This document shows, piece by piece, positions 6,418-13,811 of a stretch of 35,106 nt of DNA; the first letter of the stretch is position 1, and each line of letters starts with the position of its first letter. The translations under genes were made by a program, and so were the position numbers. This DNA is from Ruminococcus sp. (GTDB lineage: Bacteria > Bacillota > Clostridia > Oscillospirales > Ruminococcaceae). Location: the NCBI GenBank assembly GCA_017934425.1, contig JAGBJO010000021.1, positions 1 to 35,106 of the forward strand. The letters run 5' to 3'. The notes beneath the pieces were generated by a model. The model searched no databases. It saw nothing but the letters and a program-made list of their open reading frames with translations, and had not been told where the DNA came from.

Positions 6418-8694
6418 TCACCTATTTAGGATACCGGCGAATCTCTCGAATTCCTCCACCGGCATGGGCTTTGCGAAGAAGTAGCCCTGGAAAAGGTTGC
6501 AGCCCATTCCTGAAAGCGCCTGGAACTGGATATGCGTTTCCACGCCTTCGGTCAGCGCTGAGATGCCAAGTTCCTTGGAGAGATTGATGATGTTCTTAAC
6601 GATAGTGTTTGCTTTCTTTTTCTCCTTGGTGCGTCCCAGGAATTTCATATCTATCTTCAGAACATCCACAGGCATATCCTTCAGCATATTCAGCGAAGAA
6701 TAGCCGCTTCCGAAGTCGTCCATTTCCACGATAAAGCCGCTTGCACGGAAGTCGTCGAGCATCTGCATACGGCTCTCAGCATCGTTCATCATAACTGTCT
6801 CGGTTATCTCGATACGCAGTTTAGCTGGTTCTATGCCGTATTCGCTTACAAGCCCCTTTATTTCCGCAGCCACGTCAGTGAAGTAGAAGTCCTTGGGGGA
6901 GATGTTCACGGAGATGAATTTATCGCAGCCTAAGTTCTTCCACTTGCGGAGTATCTCGCAGGTGCAGCGCCACATATACCTGTCTATTTCCAATATCATG
7001 CCGTTATTCTCGAACACGGGAATGAAGGATACAGGCGAAAGGAAGCCGTACTCCGGGTGTACCCATCTTGCCAGCGCCTCAGCGCCGACGATGTTGCCGG
7101 AGTTATCTGCGATAGGCTGCAAATATGGGCGAATCTGTCTTTCTGATATGGCATCATGGAGCTGTGCGGAAATATTCTGTCCCCAGAGAATTTTCTGACG
7201 GATATTATTGTCGTAGTAGGCGATATGTTTGTTATACTCCTCTTTTATGGTGGCGAGGGCGAGATGCGCCCGGTCGAACATTACCGAAATATCGCTGTCT
7301 TCTCTGTCAATTGCGTACACGCCCAGGTGTATCAGCAGTTTATACTCCGCTTTCTTATACCGGACAACCAGCCCGGAAACTGTCTGGCTGATATGTTCCG
7401 GATCAAATTCTTCCCTTGGAACAAGTACGCCGAAAGTATCGCCGCTAAGCCTGCCGTAGCAGCAGCGGTCGGACATATCCTTGCGTATCCAGCCGGCAAT
7501 ACAGCGGAGGGCATGGTCTCCGAATTCCACTCCGAAAATGTCGTTGACCACCTTGAAGTCCTTAACATCGACGAAAACGACATAGTAATCCTGTTCGGGG
7601 TTATTGGTGAGAGTTTCACCGATGCGCTTGTACAGGTGTTCACGGGTGTAAAGCCCGGTAAGGCTGTCGTGTGTGGCATCGTACATTTCACGCTTCATTC
7701 GCATTTTCGCTTCTGTTATGTCACGGATACGCAGGTAAGTGCCGGCGAGTTTCTTATTCTCATCGGTTACTTTATGTTCATCGAGGACGTAGTAGCGCAG
7801 TTCCTTGCCAGTATGCAGGATACGTTCTGCGGAAACCTGGCTTGGGTCGCCGGCGTTTCCAAAAAGCTCCATAAGCTTCTGAGAAACGTTGTCAACATCA
7901 CCTGGGCGAAGCTGAGTAAGGCTGTAGCCCTGGTCATTAGCCCAGATGCATTTCTGGGTAGGGTCAAAGACAAAAAGAGCGTCCTGCATCTCAGAAACGA
8001 TATTTGAAAGAAGCCTGTCCAGCAGACGCAGAGGACGGTATATCAGCGAAAAGTAGAATATCAGCAGACCAAAGAAGCCAAAGCCGAGCATTGAGCGGTC
8101 GATGGGTTTTCGGGAGAATATGTAGAAGGTCTGCCAGATTCCGGCTAAGAGCATGGTTATAAGGACAATGGAATACTTTTCCTGGTAGATCTTCGGGGTC
8201 TTGAGAACGGTTAGCAGGAAAAGGAGAATTATGGAGATGAAAAGCCCATAGTCCACGAACCTGTGGAACGCCTGACCAGCAAGGGGAACGAGCCGGAAAT
8301 AGTCGGCGTGGTCAACTTTGATAGTTTCGGTGGTAAAGGTCAAGCCGGTGAGGGGATTGAGGAGAATTTGCAGAGTATCAAGCCCCAGAAGCCAGTACAC
8401 AAATACAGGTATCTTCTGACCGTTGCCTGTACCCTTGCAGTACTCTGCGGTAAATAGAATAAGTGCGAACATGACCAGATCCATGCCGATGAAGTAGATA
8501 TAACAGCCGATAGTAGCCACAAGGCGGTTGGAGGAACTGACGATAAGGAAGTTGCCGATAATAGGGGGGATGAGGGCAAAGTCAAGCCCTGCAACGAATT
8601 TCCCGATAGACTTGCTTGAACGCAGGGCAGCCAGTGAACAGCCAGCCAGTGCTGCGGCAAATATCAGGAAAATGATTGAAAACTGTATTCTCAT
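6418..8694 (-). CDS. Membrane 7TM-PAS-GGDEF-EAL protein, probable c-di-GMP phosphodiesterase
   Basis: Membrane-bound signalling protein of 758 residues. The ATG at 8694 is preceded by AAAGGGG. The first ~230 residues hold about seven hydrophobic helices, like the 7TM sensor module at the N-terminus of some histidine kinases. A PAS-like segment follows (about 235-330: DALFVFDPTQKCIWAND). The GGDEF domain is degenerate (RLSGDTF at about 413), so it is probably not a cyclase. The EAL domain is intact: EALARW (about 535), VNISPKDF, RIEITET, DDFGSGYSS, KIDMKF, TEGVET and QGYFFAKP. It probably couples an unknown membrane or extracellular signal to c-di-GMP breakdown. It has its own promoter with a palindrome at the transcription start, and its own terminator. 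Confidence 0.92.
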   Translation of the reverse strand: MRIQFSIIFLIFAAALAGCSLAALRSSKSIGKFVAGLDFALIPPIIGNFLIVSSSNRLVATIGCYIYFIGMDLVMFALILFTAEYCKGTGNGQKIPVFVYWLLGLDTLQILLNPLTGLTFTTETIKVDHADYFRLVPLAGQAFHRFVDYGLFISIILLFLLTVLKTPKIYQEKYSIVLITMLLAGIWQTFYIFSRKPIDRSMLGFGFFGLLIFYFSLIYRPLRLLDRLLSNIVSEMQDALFVFDPTQKCIWANDQGYSLTQLRPGDVDNVSQKLMELFGNAGDPSQVSAERILHTGKELRYYVLDEHKVTDENKKLAGTYLRIRDITEAKMRMKREMYDATHDSLTGLYTREHLYKRIGETLTNNPEQDYYVVFVDVKDFKVVNDIFGVEFGDHALRCIAGWIRKDMSDRCCYGRLSGDTFGVLVPREEFDPEHISQTVSGLVVRYKKAEYKLLIHLGVYAIDREDSDISVMFDRAHLALATIKEEYNKHIAYYDNNIRQKILWGQNISAQLHDAISERQIRPYLQPIADNSGNIVGAEALARWVHPEYGFLSPVSFIPVFENNGMILEIDRYMWRCTCEILRKWKNLGCDKFISVNISPKDFYFTDVAAEIKGLVSEYGIEPAKLRIEITETVMMNDAESRMQMLDDFRASGFIVEMDDFGSGYSSLNMLKDMPVDVLKIDMKFLGRTKEKKKANTIVKNIINLSKELGISALTEGVETHIQFQALSGMGCNLFQGYFFAKPMPVEEFERFAGILNR

Positions 8695-8742
8695 TATGAG
8701 AACCCCTTTCTATTGATAGCGAAGGTATATTTCATTCTGAAA

Positions 8743-8766
8743 GTACAATATACTTATTATATGTAC
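8743..8766. promoter_or_regulatory. Candidate operator palindrome at a transcription start
   Basis: GTAC-A-ATATA-CTTAT-TATAT-GTAC is an inverted repeat with a single-base bulge. It lies immediately downstream of the -10 box of the 7TM-EAL gene and about 120 bp from the divergent Fur-family promoter. The binding protein is unknown. Confidence 0.4.
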
Positions 8767-8795
8767 ATTATACCATGACAATGCCACAATTGCAA
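8767..8795 (-). promoter_or_regulatory. Sigma-A promoter for the membrane EAL gene
   Basis: On the minus strand, TTGCAA (8795-8790), a 17-nt spacer and TATAAT (8772-8767), about 70 nt before the start codon at 8694. Confidence 0.75.
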
Positions 8796-8882
8796 GTGAA
8801 AATTGTTATAAATTTGTAAGCAGCGGATATTATTACTATTTAAAGTGGATTTAGGATACTTATTTCCGGCAGTTCCAAAAAC

Positions 8883-8912
8883 TTGACAAGCCTTCTGTAA
8901 ACATGATATAAT
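8883..8912 (+). promoter_or_regulatory. Consensus sigma-A promoter for the Fur-family gene
   Basis: TTGACA (8883-8888), an 18-nt spacer and TATAAT (8907-8912), ending 32 nt before the start codon at 8945. Confidence 0.8.
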
Positions 8913-8944
8913 ACAAGGTGACTTATTGGTTTGTGGAGGCAGAA

Positions 8945-9418
8945 ATGAAAAGAGATTCCGGTTATAATACCCGGCAGAAAGAAAAACTGCTGGACTTTCT
9001 TATCAAGAATAAACATAAACATAACAACGTCCAGGAAATCAGCGCTTATCTTGCAGAGGAGGGCTCTCCGCTTGGTACGGCTACTATCTACCGCCAGCTC
9101 GATAAACTGGTTGATGCCGGAGTGGTGCGAAAGTACTCCTTCGACAGCAAAACCGGCGCTTGCTACCAGTATATCGATGGCGGTCAGGCGTGTCATGAGC
9201 ATTTCCACCTGAAATGTCTCTCCTGCGGCAAACTTATCCACCTTGACTGCGACCACCTCATGAGCATAAATCAACACATTGCCCAGAGCCACGGCTTCAT
9301 CATTGATCCAAGCCAGACCGTCTTTTACGGCAAATGCGCTGACTGTGCCGCTGCTGAGGGCGAGGAAATTCCGGAGCATGACGGACATTCCTGCGGCTGC
9401 GGACATTGCGGCGATTGA
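8945..9418 (+). CDS. Fur-family metal-responsive repressor
   Basis: DNA-binding metalloregulator of 157 residues (Fur/Zur/PerR group). The start is the ATG at 8945, with GGAGG 5 nt upstream; an in-frame upstream start at 8918 has no ribosome site. A winged helix occupies 1-75, with the recognition region GTATIYRQLDKL at 44-55. The dimerisation and metal region has the HEHFHLKC cluster and two CxxC pairs (C91/C94 and C131/C134) that form the structural zinc site. A Cys/His tail (H145, H148, C150, C152, H154, C155) extends past the second CxxC and may bind extra metal. The sequence does not settle whether it senses zinc, iron or peroxide; the tail favours Zn. It is monocistronic or leads into the next small gene. 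Confidence 0.9.
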   Translation: MKRDSGYNTRQKEKLLDFLIKNKHKHNNVQEISAYLAEEGSPLGTATIYRQLDKLVDAGVVRKYSFDSKTGACYQYIDGGQACHEHFHLKCLSCGKLIHLDCDHLMSINQHIAQSHGFIIDPSQTVFYGKCADCAAAEGEEIPEHDGHSCGCGHCGD

Positions 9419-9560
9419 TATATCTTTACCGCTGGAGTATTATCGGGGGCGGCGTAGACCGTCGAGCGTGGAGTGTATATTTTCATGTCATTATCCATTT
9501 GCTTCACCTCCGCTATTATTCATTCCCCGGCATGGCGATATTATTCAGGAGGAATTTAAC

Positions 9561-10040
9561 ATGGTGAAAAAAATTCTGCGGATCTTGCTGTACTACGCCG
9601 CTTGTGACATATTCTCGCTTTTTATATGCCTTACGCTTGCTTCTTCCGGAAGCACTCAAATGCGTATTCTGTGTACGCTCCTGACAACGGGAGTGCTGGC
9701 GAGCCTTATGCTGAGCATGGGAATAAAGCTGGAAAAAGAGGACAAACCTGACAGCGCCGGTGCAGCTTTCAGGAATGCAGCGCTTTACAAGCGGGCAGGG
9801 TGCATTATATCGGAGATTAGCTGGATAGTACTTCTGATAAACCACTTCAGCGGCGGTAATTATTATCGTATACATAAGCTTGTGAACGGCTGGTTTCTGC
9901 CGCTTTACAACATTATGGATCCCGGGATAAGTTCAGCGCCTCTTACCGGTTTTCAGCTTTTCCTGATGCTTCTTCTTGCGGATGTACCAGGTTGGCTGAT
10001 TATGGGCGGCTATATTTATAGCTGCCGGAAAAGCGAATGA
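9561..10040 (+). CDS. Small integral membrane protein of unknown function
   Basis: A 159-residue protein not assigned to a family. The start is the ATG at 9561, with a strong AGGAGG 7-8 nt upstream; a longer frame from 9279 overlaps the Fur gene and lacks a ribosome site. Four hydrophobic stretches are visible (about 5-27, 34-52, 75-92 and 128-152), with charged loops EKEDKPD and the short basic end SCRKSE. The topology fits a four-helix inner-membrane protein. It lies 142 bp after the Fur-family gene and ahead of a transporter, so co-regulation is possible but not shown. Confidence 0.7.
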   Translation: MVKKILRILLYYAACDIFSLFICLTLASSGSTQMRILCTLLTTGVLASLMLSMGIKLEKEDKPDSAGAAFRNAALYKRAGCIISEISWIVLLINHFSGGNYYRIHKLVNGWFLPLYNIMDPGISSAPLTGFQLFLMLLLADVPGWLIMGGYIYSCRKSE

Positions 10041-10047
10041 TGACATA

Positions 10048-10091
10048 AAAGATGCAGGTTTCCGGAAACAGTACGGTTTATCTGCATCTTT
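10048..10091 (+). terminator. Possible weak terminator
   Basis: A 10-bp stem, AAAGATGCAG/CTGCATCTTT, surrounds a 25-nt loop that itself contains TTTCCGGAAA. No good T run follows, so it may be a partial terminator between the small membrane protein and the transporter. Confidence 0.35.
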
Positions 10092-10136
10092 AAATATGTG
10101 CTGCAAAAAACTACAAACAAGGAGAGTGTCCCTTTT

Positions 10137-11066
10137 ATGGCAGGAATAATTCTGCACAAAACTATAATTATGCTTATCCTGATGCTTGTGGGCGTGGTTT
10201 GCGCCAAGACCGGCATCATCTCCAAGGAAGGCAACAGCGACCTTTCACGTTTTGTCCTCCAGGTTGTCAACCCTGTCATGATCTTCATGTCCTACCAGAC
10301 AGATCTTGACAGCCGCCTCGTCCACAATCTTCTAATCAGCTTTCTTGTATCTTTCGGCACGTTCGTTATCCTTATCGCCGGTGCGTACCTGCTTATCCGC
10401 AAAAAGGACGGCAGGGAAACCGAGATCGAGCGTTTTGCTGCGATCTACTCCAACTGCGGTTTTATGGGTATCCCGCTTGTAGACGCTATGTTCGGCGGCG
10501 AGGGCGTGCTGTACCTTACAGGCTTCATCACCGTTTTCAACCTGCTGGTCTGGAGTCACGGAGTTATTCTCCTGTCCGGTCAGCGGAGTATGAAGCAGGT
10601 AATGAAGGTGTTCACTTCGCCTACTATTATCTCCATATTTCTTGGCATCATCACCTTTTTTGCAGGTTTCCGCCTGCCGGACACTCCCTCTCAGGCGCTT
10701 ACACTTATTAAGGAACTCAATACACCTCTGGCTATGGTAGTCTCCGGCGTGACTATCTCCCAGACCCGTATTTCTGAGGTTATCCACCGCCCCGGCATCT
10801 TCAGGGTTTGCCTGGTGAGACTTCTGATTATACCGGCTGTTATTTCGCTGGTGCTTGTTCCTCTGGGTATTGACGAAAAGGTGCTGCTCACGGTCGTTAT
10901 CGCTGCAAGCGCTCCTCCTGCCGCTATGTGTACCCTTCTGAGCATGAGATACGGCAGGGATTCCGTCTACGCTTCACAGATTTTTGCTGCCGGAACTATA
11001 CTATCTGTAATTACTTTACCAATTATCACAAAGTACACGGAATATTTAACAAAAAAACTTGCCTGA
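10137..11066 (+). CDS. AEC-family (auxin efflux carrier-like) transporter
   Basis: Membrane permease of 309 residues, the normal size for the bacterial AEC family, whose members move organic acids such as malate, malonate or other anions. The start is the ATG at 10137, with AAGGAG 12 nt upstream; an earlier start at 10098 is less plausible. About ten hydrophobic helices form two five-helix halves. Family features include the first-helix KTGIISKEG loop, the NCGFMGIPL motif (about residues 111-119), and a second-half NTPLAMVVSG motif near 200. The substrate cannot be read from sequence. There is no adjacent metabolic partner; a ROK-type repressor follows on the same strand with its own promoter region. 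Confidence 0.88.
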   Translation: MAGIILHKTIIMLILMLVGVVCAKTGIISKEGNSDLSRFVLQVVNPVMIFMSYQTDLDSRLVHNLLISFLVSFGTFVILIAGAYLLIRKKDGRETEIERFAAIYSNCGFMGIPLVDAMFGGEGVLYLTGFITVFNLLVWSHGVILLSGQRSMKQVMKVFTSPTIISIFLGIITFFAGFRLPDTPSQALTLIKELNTPLAMVVSGVTISQTRISEVIHRPGIFRVCLVRLLIIPAVISLVLVPLGIDEKVLLTVVIAASAPPAAMCTLLSMRYGRDSVYASQIFAAGTILSVITLPIITKYTEYLTKKLA

Positions 11067-11109
11067 CTTTGTTAAAACCGCTGATTTTTAGAAATGTTGC
11101 TGAGAAATG

Positions 11110-11174
11110 TTTATTTATTCATATATTTGTGTTATAATAAATATGCAAACACAGATAATCGGTTGACTATTATC
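11110..11174 (+). promoter_or_regulatory. Promoter and candidate operator of the ROK-type gene
   Basis: TATAAT at 11133-11138 has a weak -35 (TTTATT, 11110-11115) 17 nt upstream. The inverted repeat GATAAT-N9-ATTATC at 11154-11174 lies just downstream in the leader and could be an autoregulatory site. Confidence 0.45.
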
Positions 11175-11218
11175 GAGCAGTCTACACTACTACTTTAACA
11201 AGAACGGAGTTTTGACTA

Positions 11219-12439
11219 ATGGAAAAAAGAGGAATAAGCAAACTTGATCTGAAAAGGCGCAACAGAATGCAAATTCTGCGTGTTATCAGAGAATCAGGTC
11301 CTATCTCCAGAGTTGACGTGGCAAGCGCACTGGAGATAACAAGAGCAGCAGTTACAATCATTACCAACGAGATGATCGAGGAGGGCGTTCTGGTTGAGAT
11401 CGGTGAGGCGCCAATCAATACTGAGAAGCTTCAGAAAGGCAGAAGAAAGATCCTTATCGACATCAATGTCAACAGCCGCTTTGCTCTGGGCGCTACCGTT
11501 GACGAAAAGGAAGTTACTCTCGGTCTGACTAATCTTAATTCTGAGATACTGGATAAGTCGAGCATGGTCATCGACGAGAGGACTACAAGCAAGGATATCA
11601 TCAACTTCATCGTTAAGACTGCTAATATCATGATCGAGAACAGCGCACTGTCTAAGGACAGCGTTCTTGGTCTTGGCGTAGGCGTAGTACCATCAATGTG
11701 GGGTAAGCTGAAGATCTTCTACAAGGACGGTGTACTTGATTTCAGCAACTTCATAGATAAGTTAAAGAGCGGTCTTGATATCGACATTCACTGCGGAAAT
11801 GCTATCGGTCTTATGGCACTTGCCAGCAATGATTTCAGAATGCAGAACGGTTTCCAGACTAATACCGCATTCCTGCATAATGGCAATCAGGTGAACCTTG
11901 CCATAGTCAACAAGAACGAACTTTCCAAGGACTATGTTTCGTATACATCAATGATCGAAAAGTACATTGTAAGTCCCAACGGAAGGGCTTACGAGGGCTA
12001 TCCCAACGGTTCTGTAAAGGCTGAACTTTCAAGAAACGCAATGCTGTCAGCGTTCCAGGAGATCTACTCCAAGGACAAGACACCTGTGCTTTTTGAGCTT
12101 ACTGAGGGCGACAAGAATAAGATTAGTGTAGACAACGTTTTTATGTCGCTGATGAGAGGCGAGGAGCCTGTAAAGAATCTGGTGGACGATATTATCGCCA
12201 AGTACACAGTACTTATCAACAATCTGGCGATCAGCCATTTTGCAAAGAAAATAGTCCTGCATAACTACAAGCTGACAGAGAAGCAGTTCGATTATGTCAA
12301 GCGTGAGATGATCCGCCTTGTAAGCGAGGAGATCGCAGACAGAGTGGTTCTGAGCAAGCTGGACGGCAAGAACAATTTCCTTGGCGGCTGCGCTCTTATC
12401 ATTCAGGATAATTTCTATGTAAAGGGCGGAATGAAGTAA
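11219..12439 (+). CDS. ROK-type transcriptional repressor with winged-helix DNA-binding domain
   Basis: Sugar-type repressor of 406 residues. The ATG at 11219 follows CGGAG. Residues 12-65 form a MarR-like winged helix (RRNRMQILRVIRESGPISRVDVASALE and TRAAVTIITNEMI region). KGRRKILIDINVNSRFALGATV (about 75-97) matches the linker and first strand of the ROK ATPase-like fold, and GLGVGVVPSMWGKL (about 155) corresponds to the ROK GxG-P region. The zinc-binding CxCGxxGCxE motif of canonical ROK proteins is not present, and the C-terminal half is divergent, so sugar kinase activity is unlikely and the ligand is unknown. The neighbouring HAD and phosphofructokinase genes suggest a link to sugar phosphates, by inference. 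A MITE-like element starts one base after the stop codon. Confidence 0.85.
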   Translation: MEKRGISKLDLKRRNRMQILRVIRESGPISRVDVASALEITRAAVTIITNEMIEEGVLVEIGEAPINTEKLQKGRRKILIDINVNSRFALGATVDEKEVTLGLTNLNSEILDKSSMVIDERTTSKDIINFIVKTANIMIENSALSKDSVLGLGVGVVPSMWGKLKIFYKDGVLDFSNFIDKLKSGLDIDIHCGNAIGLMALASNDFRMQNGFQTNTAFLHNGNQVNLAIVNKNELSKDYVSYTSMIEKYIVSPNGRAYEGYPNGSVKAELSRNAMLSAFQEIYSKDKTPVLFELTEGDKNKISVDNVFMSLMRGEEPVKNLVDDIIAKYTVLINNLAISHFAKKIVLHNYKLTEKQFDYVKREMIRLVSEEIADRVVLSKLDGKNNFLGGCALIIQDNFYVKGGMK

Positions 12440-12440
12440 A

Positions 12441-12612
12441 GGCAACACCGCACAGAGATTGTGGTGCAGATGCGCAGTCAGATTTTACGGCAGATTGTGC
12501 ATAAATTTCGCAGGCATACTGACGTATGTCAAGAAATTTGTGTGCAAGATGCTGGAAAATATGCAAGCAGATGTGCCACAAAGCCGTCAGGCGGTCTTTG
12601 TGCGGTGTTGCC
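12441..12612. mobile_element. MITE-like element with 14-bp terminal inverted repeats
   Basis: A 172-bp element with perfect ends GGCAACACCGCACA (12441-12454) and TGTGCGGTGTTGCC (12599-12612), flanked on both sides by TAAA (12437-12440 and 12613-12616), a likely 4-bp target duplication. The interior is a long imperfect palindrome centred on CATAC-TGAC-GTATG (about 12515-12528), with ATAAATTTC/GAAATTTGT arms. It has no transposase. Short open frames across it are by-products of the palindrome. It separates the ROK gene from its terminator. Confidence 0.8.
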
Positions 12613-12626
12613 TAAAGAGCAGAGGT

Positions 12627-12657
12627 GGCGGGTCGCTTTGACGATCCGCCATTTTTT
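12627..12657 (+). terminator. Terminator of the ROK-type gene
   Basis: The 9-bp stem GGCGGGTCG/CGATCCGCC (one G-T pair) has a 6-nt loop, followed by ATTTTTT. It was probably next to the ROK stop codon before the MITE-like element inserted. Confidence 0.8.
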
Positions 12658-12704
12658 CAACCGGAATGTGACTGAACAGAATACAAACGAGGAATGATAA
12701 TACT

Positions 12705-13811
12705 ATGAAATATGGATTCTACGGCGCTGAGAACGCCTTTGCGCCTGCGGTATCAGGCGATTTTCCGGGGATAGATACTCCCCGTGACCTTTATGCTGCT
12801 CTGCTTGATATATGGTGCAGTTACTCCTGTACGCCCCGGCTCAGGGACGGTTTTTCGCCGGATAACCCCACACTCGGTCAGTGTGCTGTAACAGCTTTTC
12901 TGGCGCAGGATATCTTCGGCGGCAAGGTTTTCGGAATACCTCGTCCCGGCGGAAACTTCCACTGCTACAACGTTTCCTCCGGCTGTACCTACGACCTCAC
13001 CAGCGAGCAGTTCGGAAATGAGATACTCGTCTATCAGGATTCCGACCCGGAGCAGCTCAGAGAAGTCCACTTTCAGCGTGAGGAGAAGCGTCAGCGGTAT
13101 GAATTCCTGAGGGAAAAACTCCGGAGATACTGCCGTGAAAAAGCTTCAAGCCGGAAAATATCAGCCGTAATTTTCGATATGGACGGCGTTATCTTCGACT
13201 CTGAACGTCCTGTCCTTGCTGGCTGGCAGGATATTGCCCGGAAGTACTCTATCCCGGATATCGAAACGCCATACTACAAGTGTATCGGCGTAAATTCCGT
13301 GAAAACACGGGAAATTTTCCTGGACTTCTACGGCGCTGACTTCCCCTATGACAAGTATAAAGCTGAGCAGTCGCACAATTTCCACGCAAAATACGACGGC
13401 GGAAAACTGCCATTGATGCCATATATCCGGGAAACTCTGGAACTTATCCGCTCCGCTGGTATCCCAGCAGCGGTTGCGTCCTCTACCCGGTCGGCGGTTG
13501 TTCTCCAGCAGATAGCCGATGCGGGACTTGATGGCTATTTTTCAGCAATTATCGGCGGAGACATGATAAGCCGCAGCAAGCCTTTCCCGGATATTTTCCT
13601 GGAAGCTGCAAAACTTCTTGGAGCTTCCCCGGAAAACTCACTCGTCATCGAGGATTCCTTCAACGGCATCCGTGCCGCCTATACGGGTGGATTTGTGCCG
13701 GTAATGGTGCCGGATATGGTAGCCCCAGACTGCGAGATGCAGGCGAAAGCAGACTACATATTCGGCGATCTGTCGGGAGTTATGGAACTTATCAAAGGAG
13801 GAGCATTATGA
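12705..13811 (+). CDS. YunG-like domain fused to a HAD-family sugar-phosphate phosphatase/mutase
   Basis: A two-domain cytoplasmic protein of 368 residues. The ATG at 12705 has a ribosome site (GAGGAA) about 10 nt upstream. Residues 1-145 match the YunG family of unknown function: DLYAALLDIW, TPRLRDG, PTLGQCAVTAFLAQDIFGG, PGGNFHCYN and DLTSEQF. Residues 150-368 are a HAD subfamily IA enzyme of the beta-phosphoglucomutase type, with nucleophile motif IFDMDGVIFDSE (about 156-167), motif II AVASSTRS, lysine motif SRSKPFPD and motif III VIEDSFNGIRAA. It should act on a phosphorylated sugar. Its stop overlaps the start of the kinase gene (ATGA), so the two are translationally coupled and likely work on related substrates. 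The fusion joins domains usually seen in separate proteins. Confidence 0.88.
   Translation: MKYGFYGAENAFAPAVSGDFPGIDTPRDLYAALLDIWCSYSCTPRLRDGFSPDNPTLGQCAVTAFLAQDIFGGKVFGIPRPGGNFHCYNVSSGCTYDLTSEQFGNEILVYQDSDPEQLREVHFQREEKRQRYEFLREKLRRYCREKASSRKISAVIFDMDGVIFDSERPVLAGWQDIARKYSIPDIETPYYKCIGVNSVKTREIFLDFYGADFPYDKYKAEQSHNFHAKYDGGKLPLMPYIRETLELIRSAGIPAAVASSTRSAVVLQQIADAGLDGYFSAIIGGDMISRSKPFPDIFLEAAKLLGASPENSLVIEDSFNGIRAAYTGGFVPVMVPDMVAPDCEMQAKADYIFGDLSGVMELIKGGAL

Noticed and set aside
7156..8007. 283-codon frame antisense to the 7TM-EAL gene
   Set aside because: The opposite strand encodes clear PAS, GGDEF and EAL motifs, and this frame has none.
9325..9507. Minus-strand frame with a good GGAGGTGAAGCAAATG start
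   Set aside because: It overlaps the conserved 3' end of the Fur-family gene in antisense, has low-complexity composition and matches nothing I recognise. The ribosome-site match may be chance.
12459..12697. Two overlapping + strand frames of 60-78 codons with ATG starts
   Set aside because: They lie inside the palindromic MITE-like element and extend across a terminator. They are best explained as by-products of the element.
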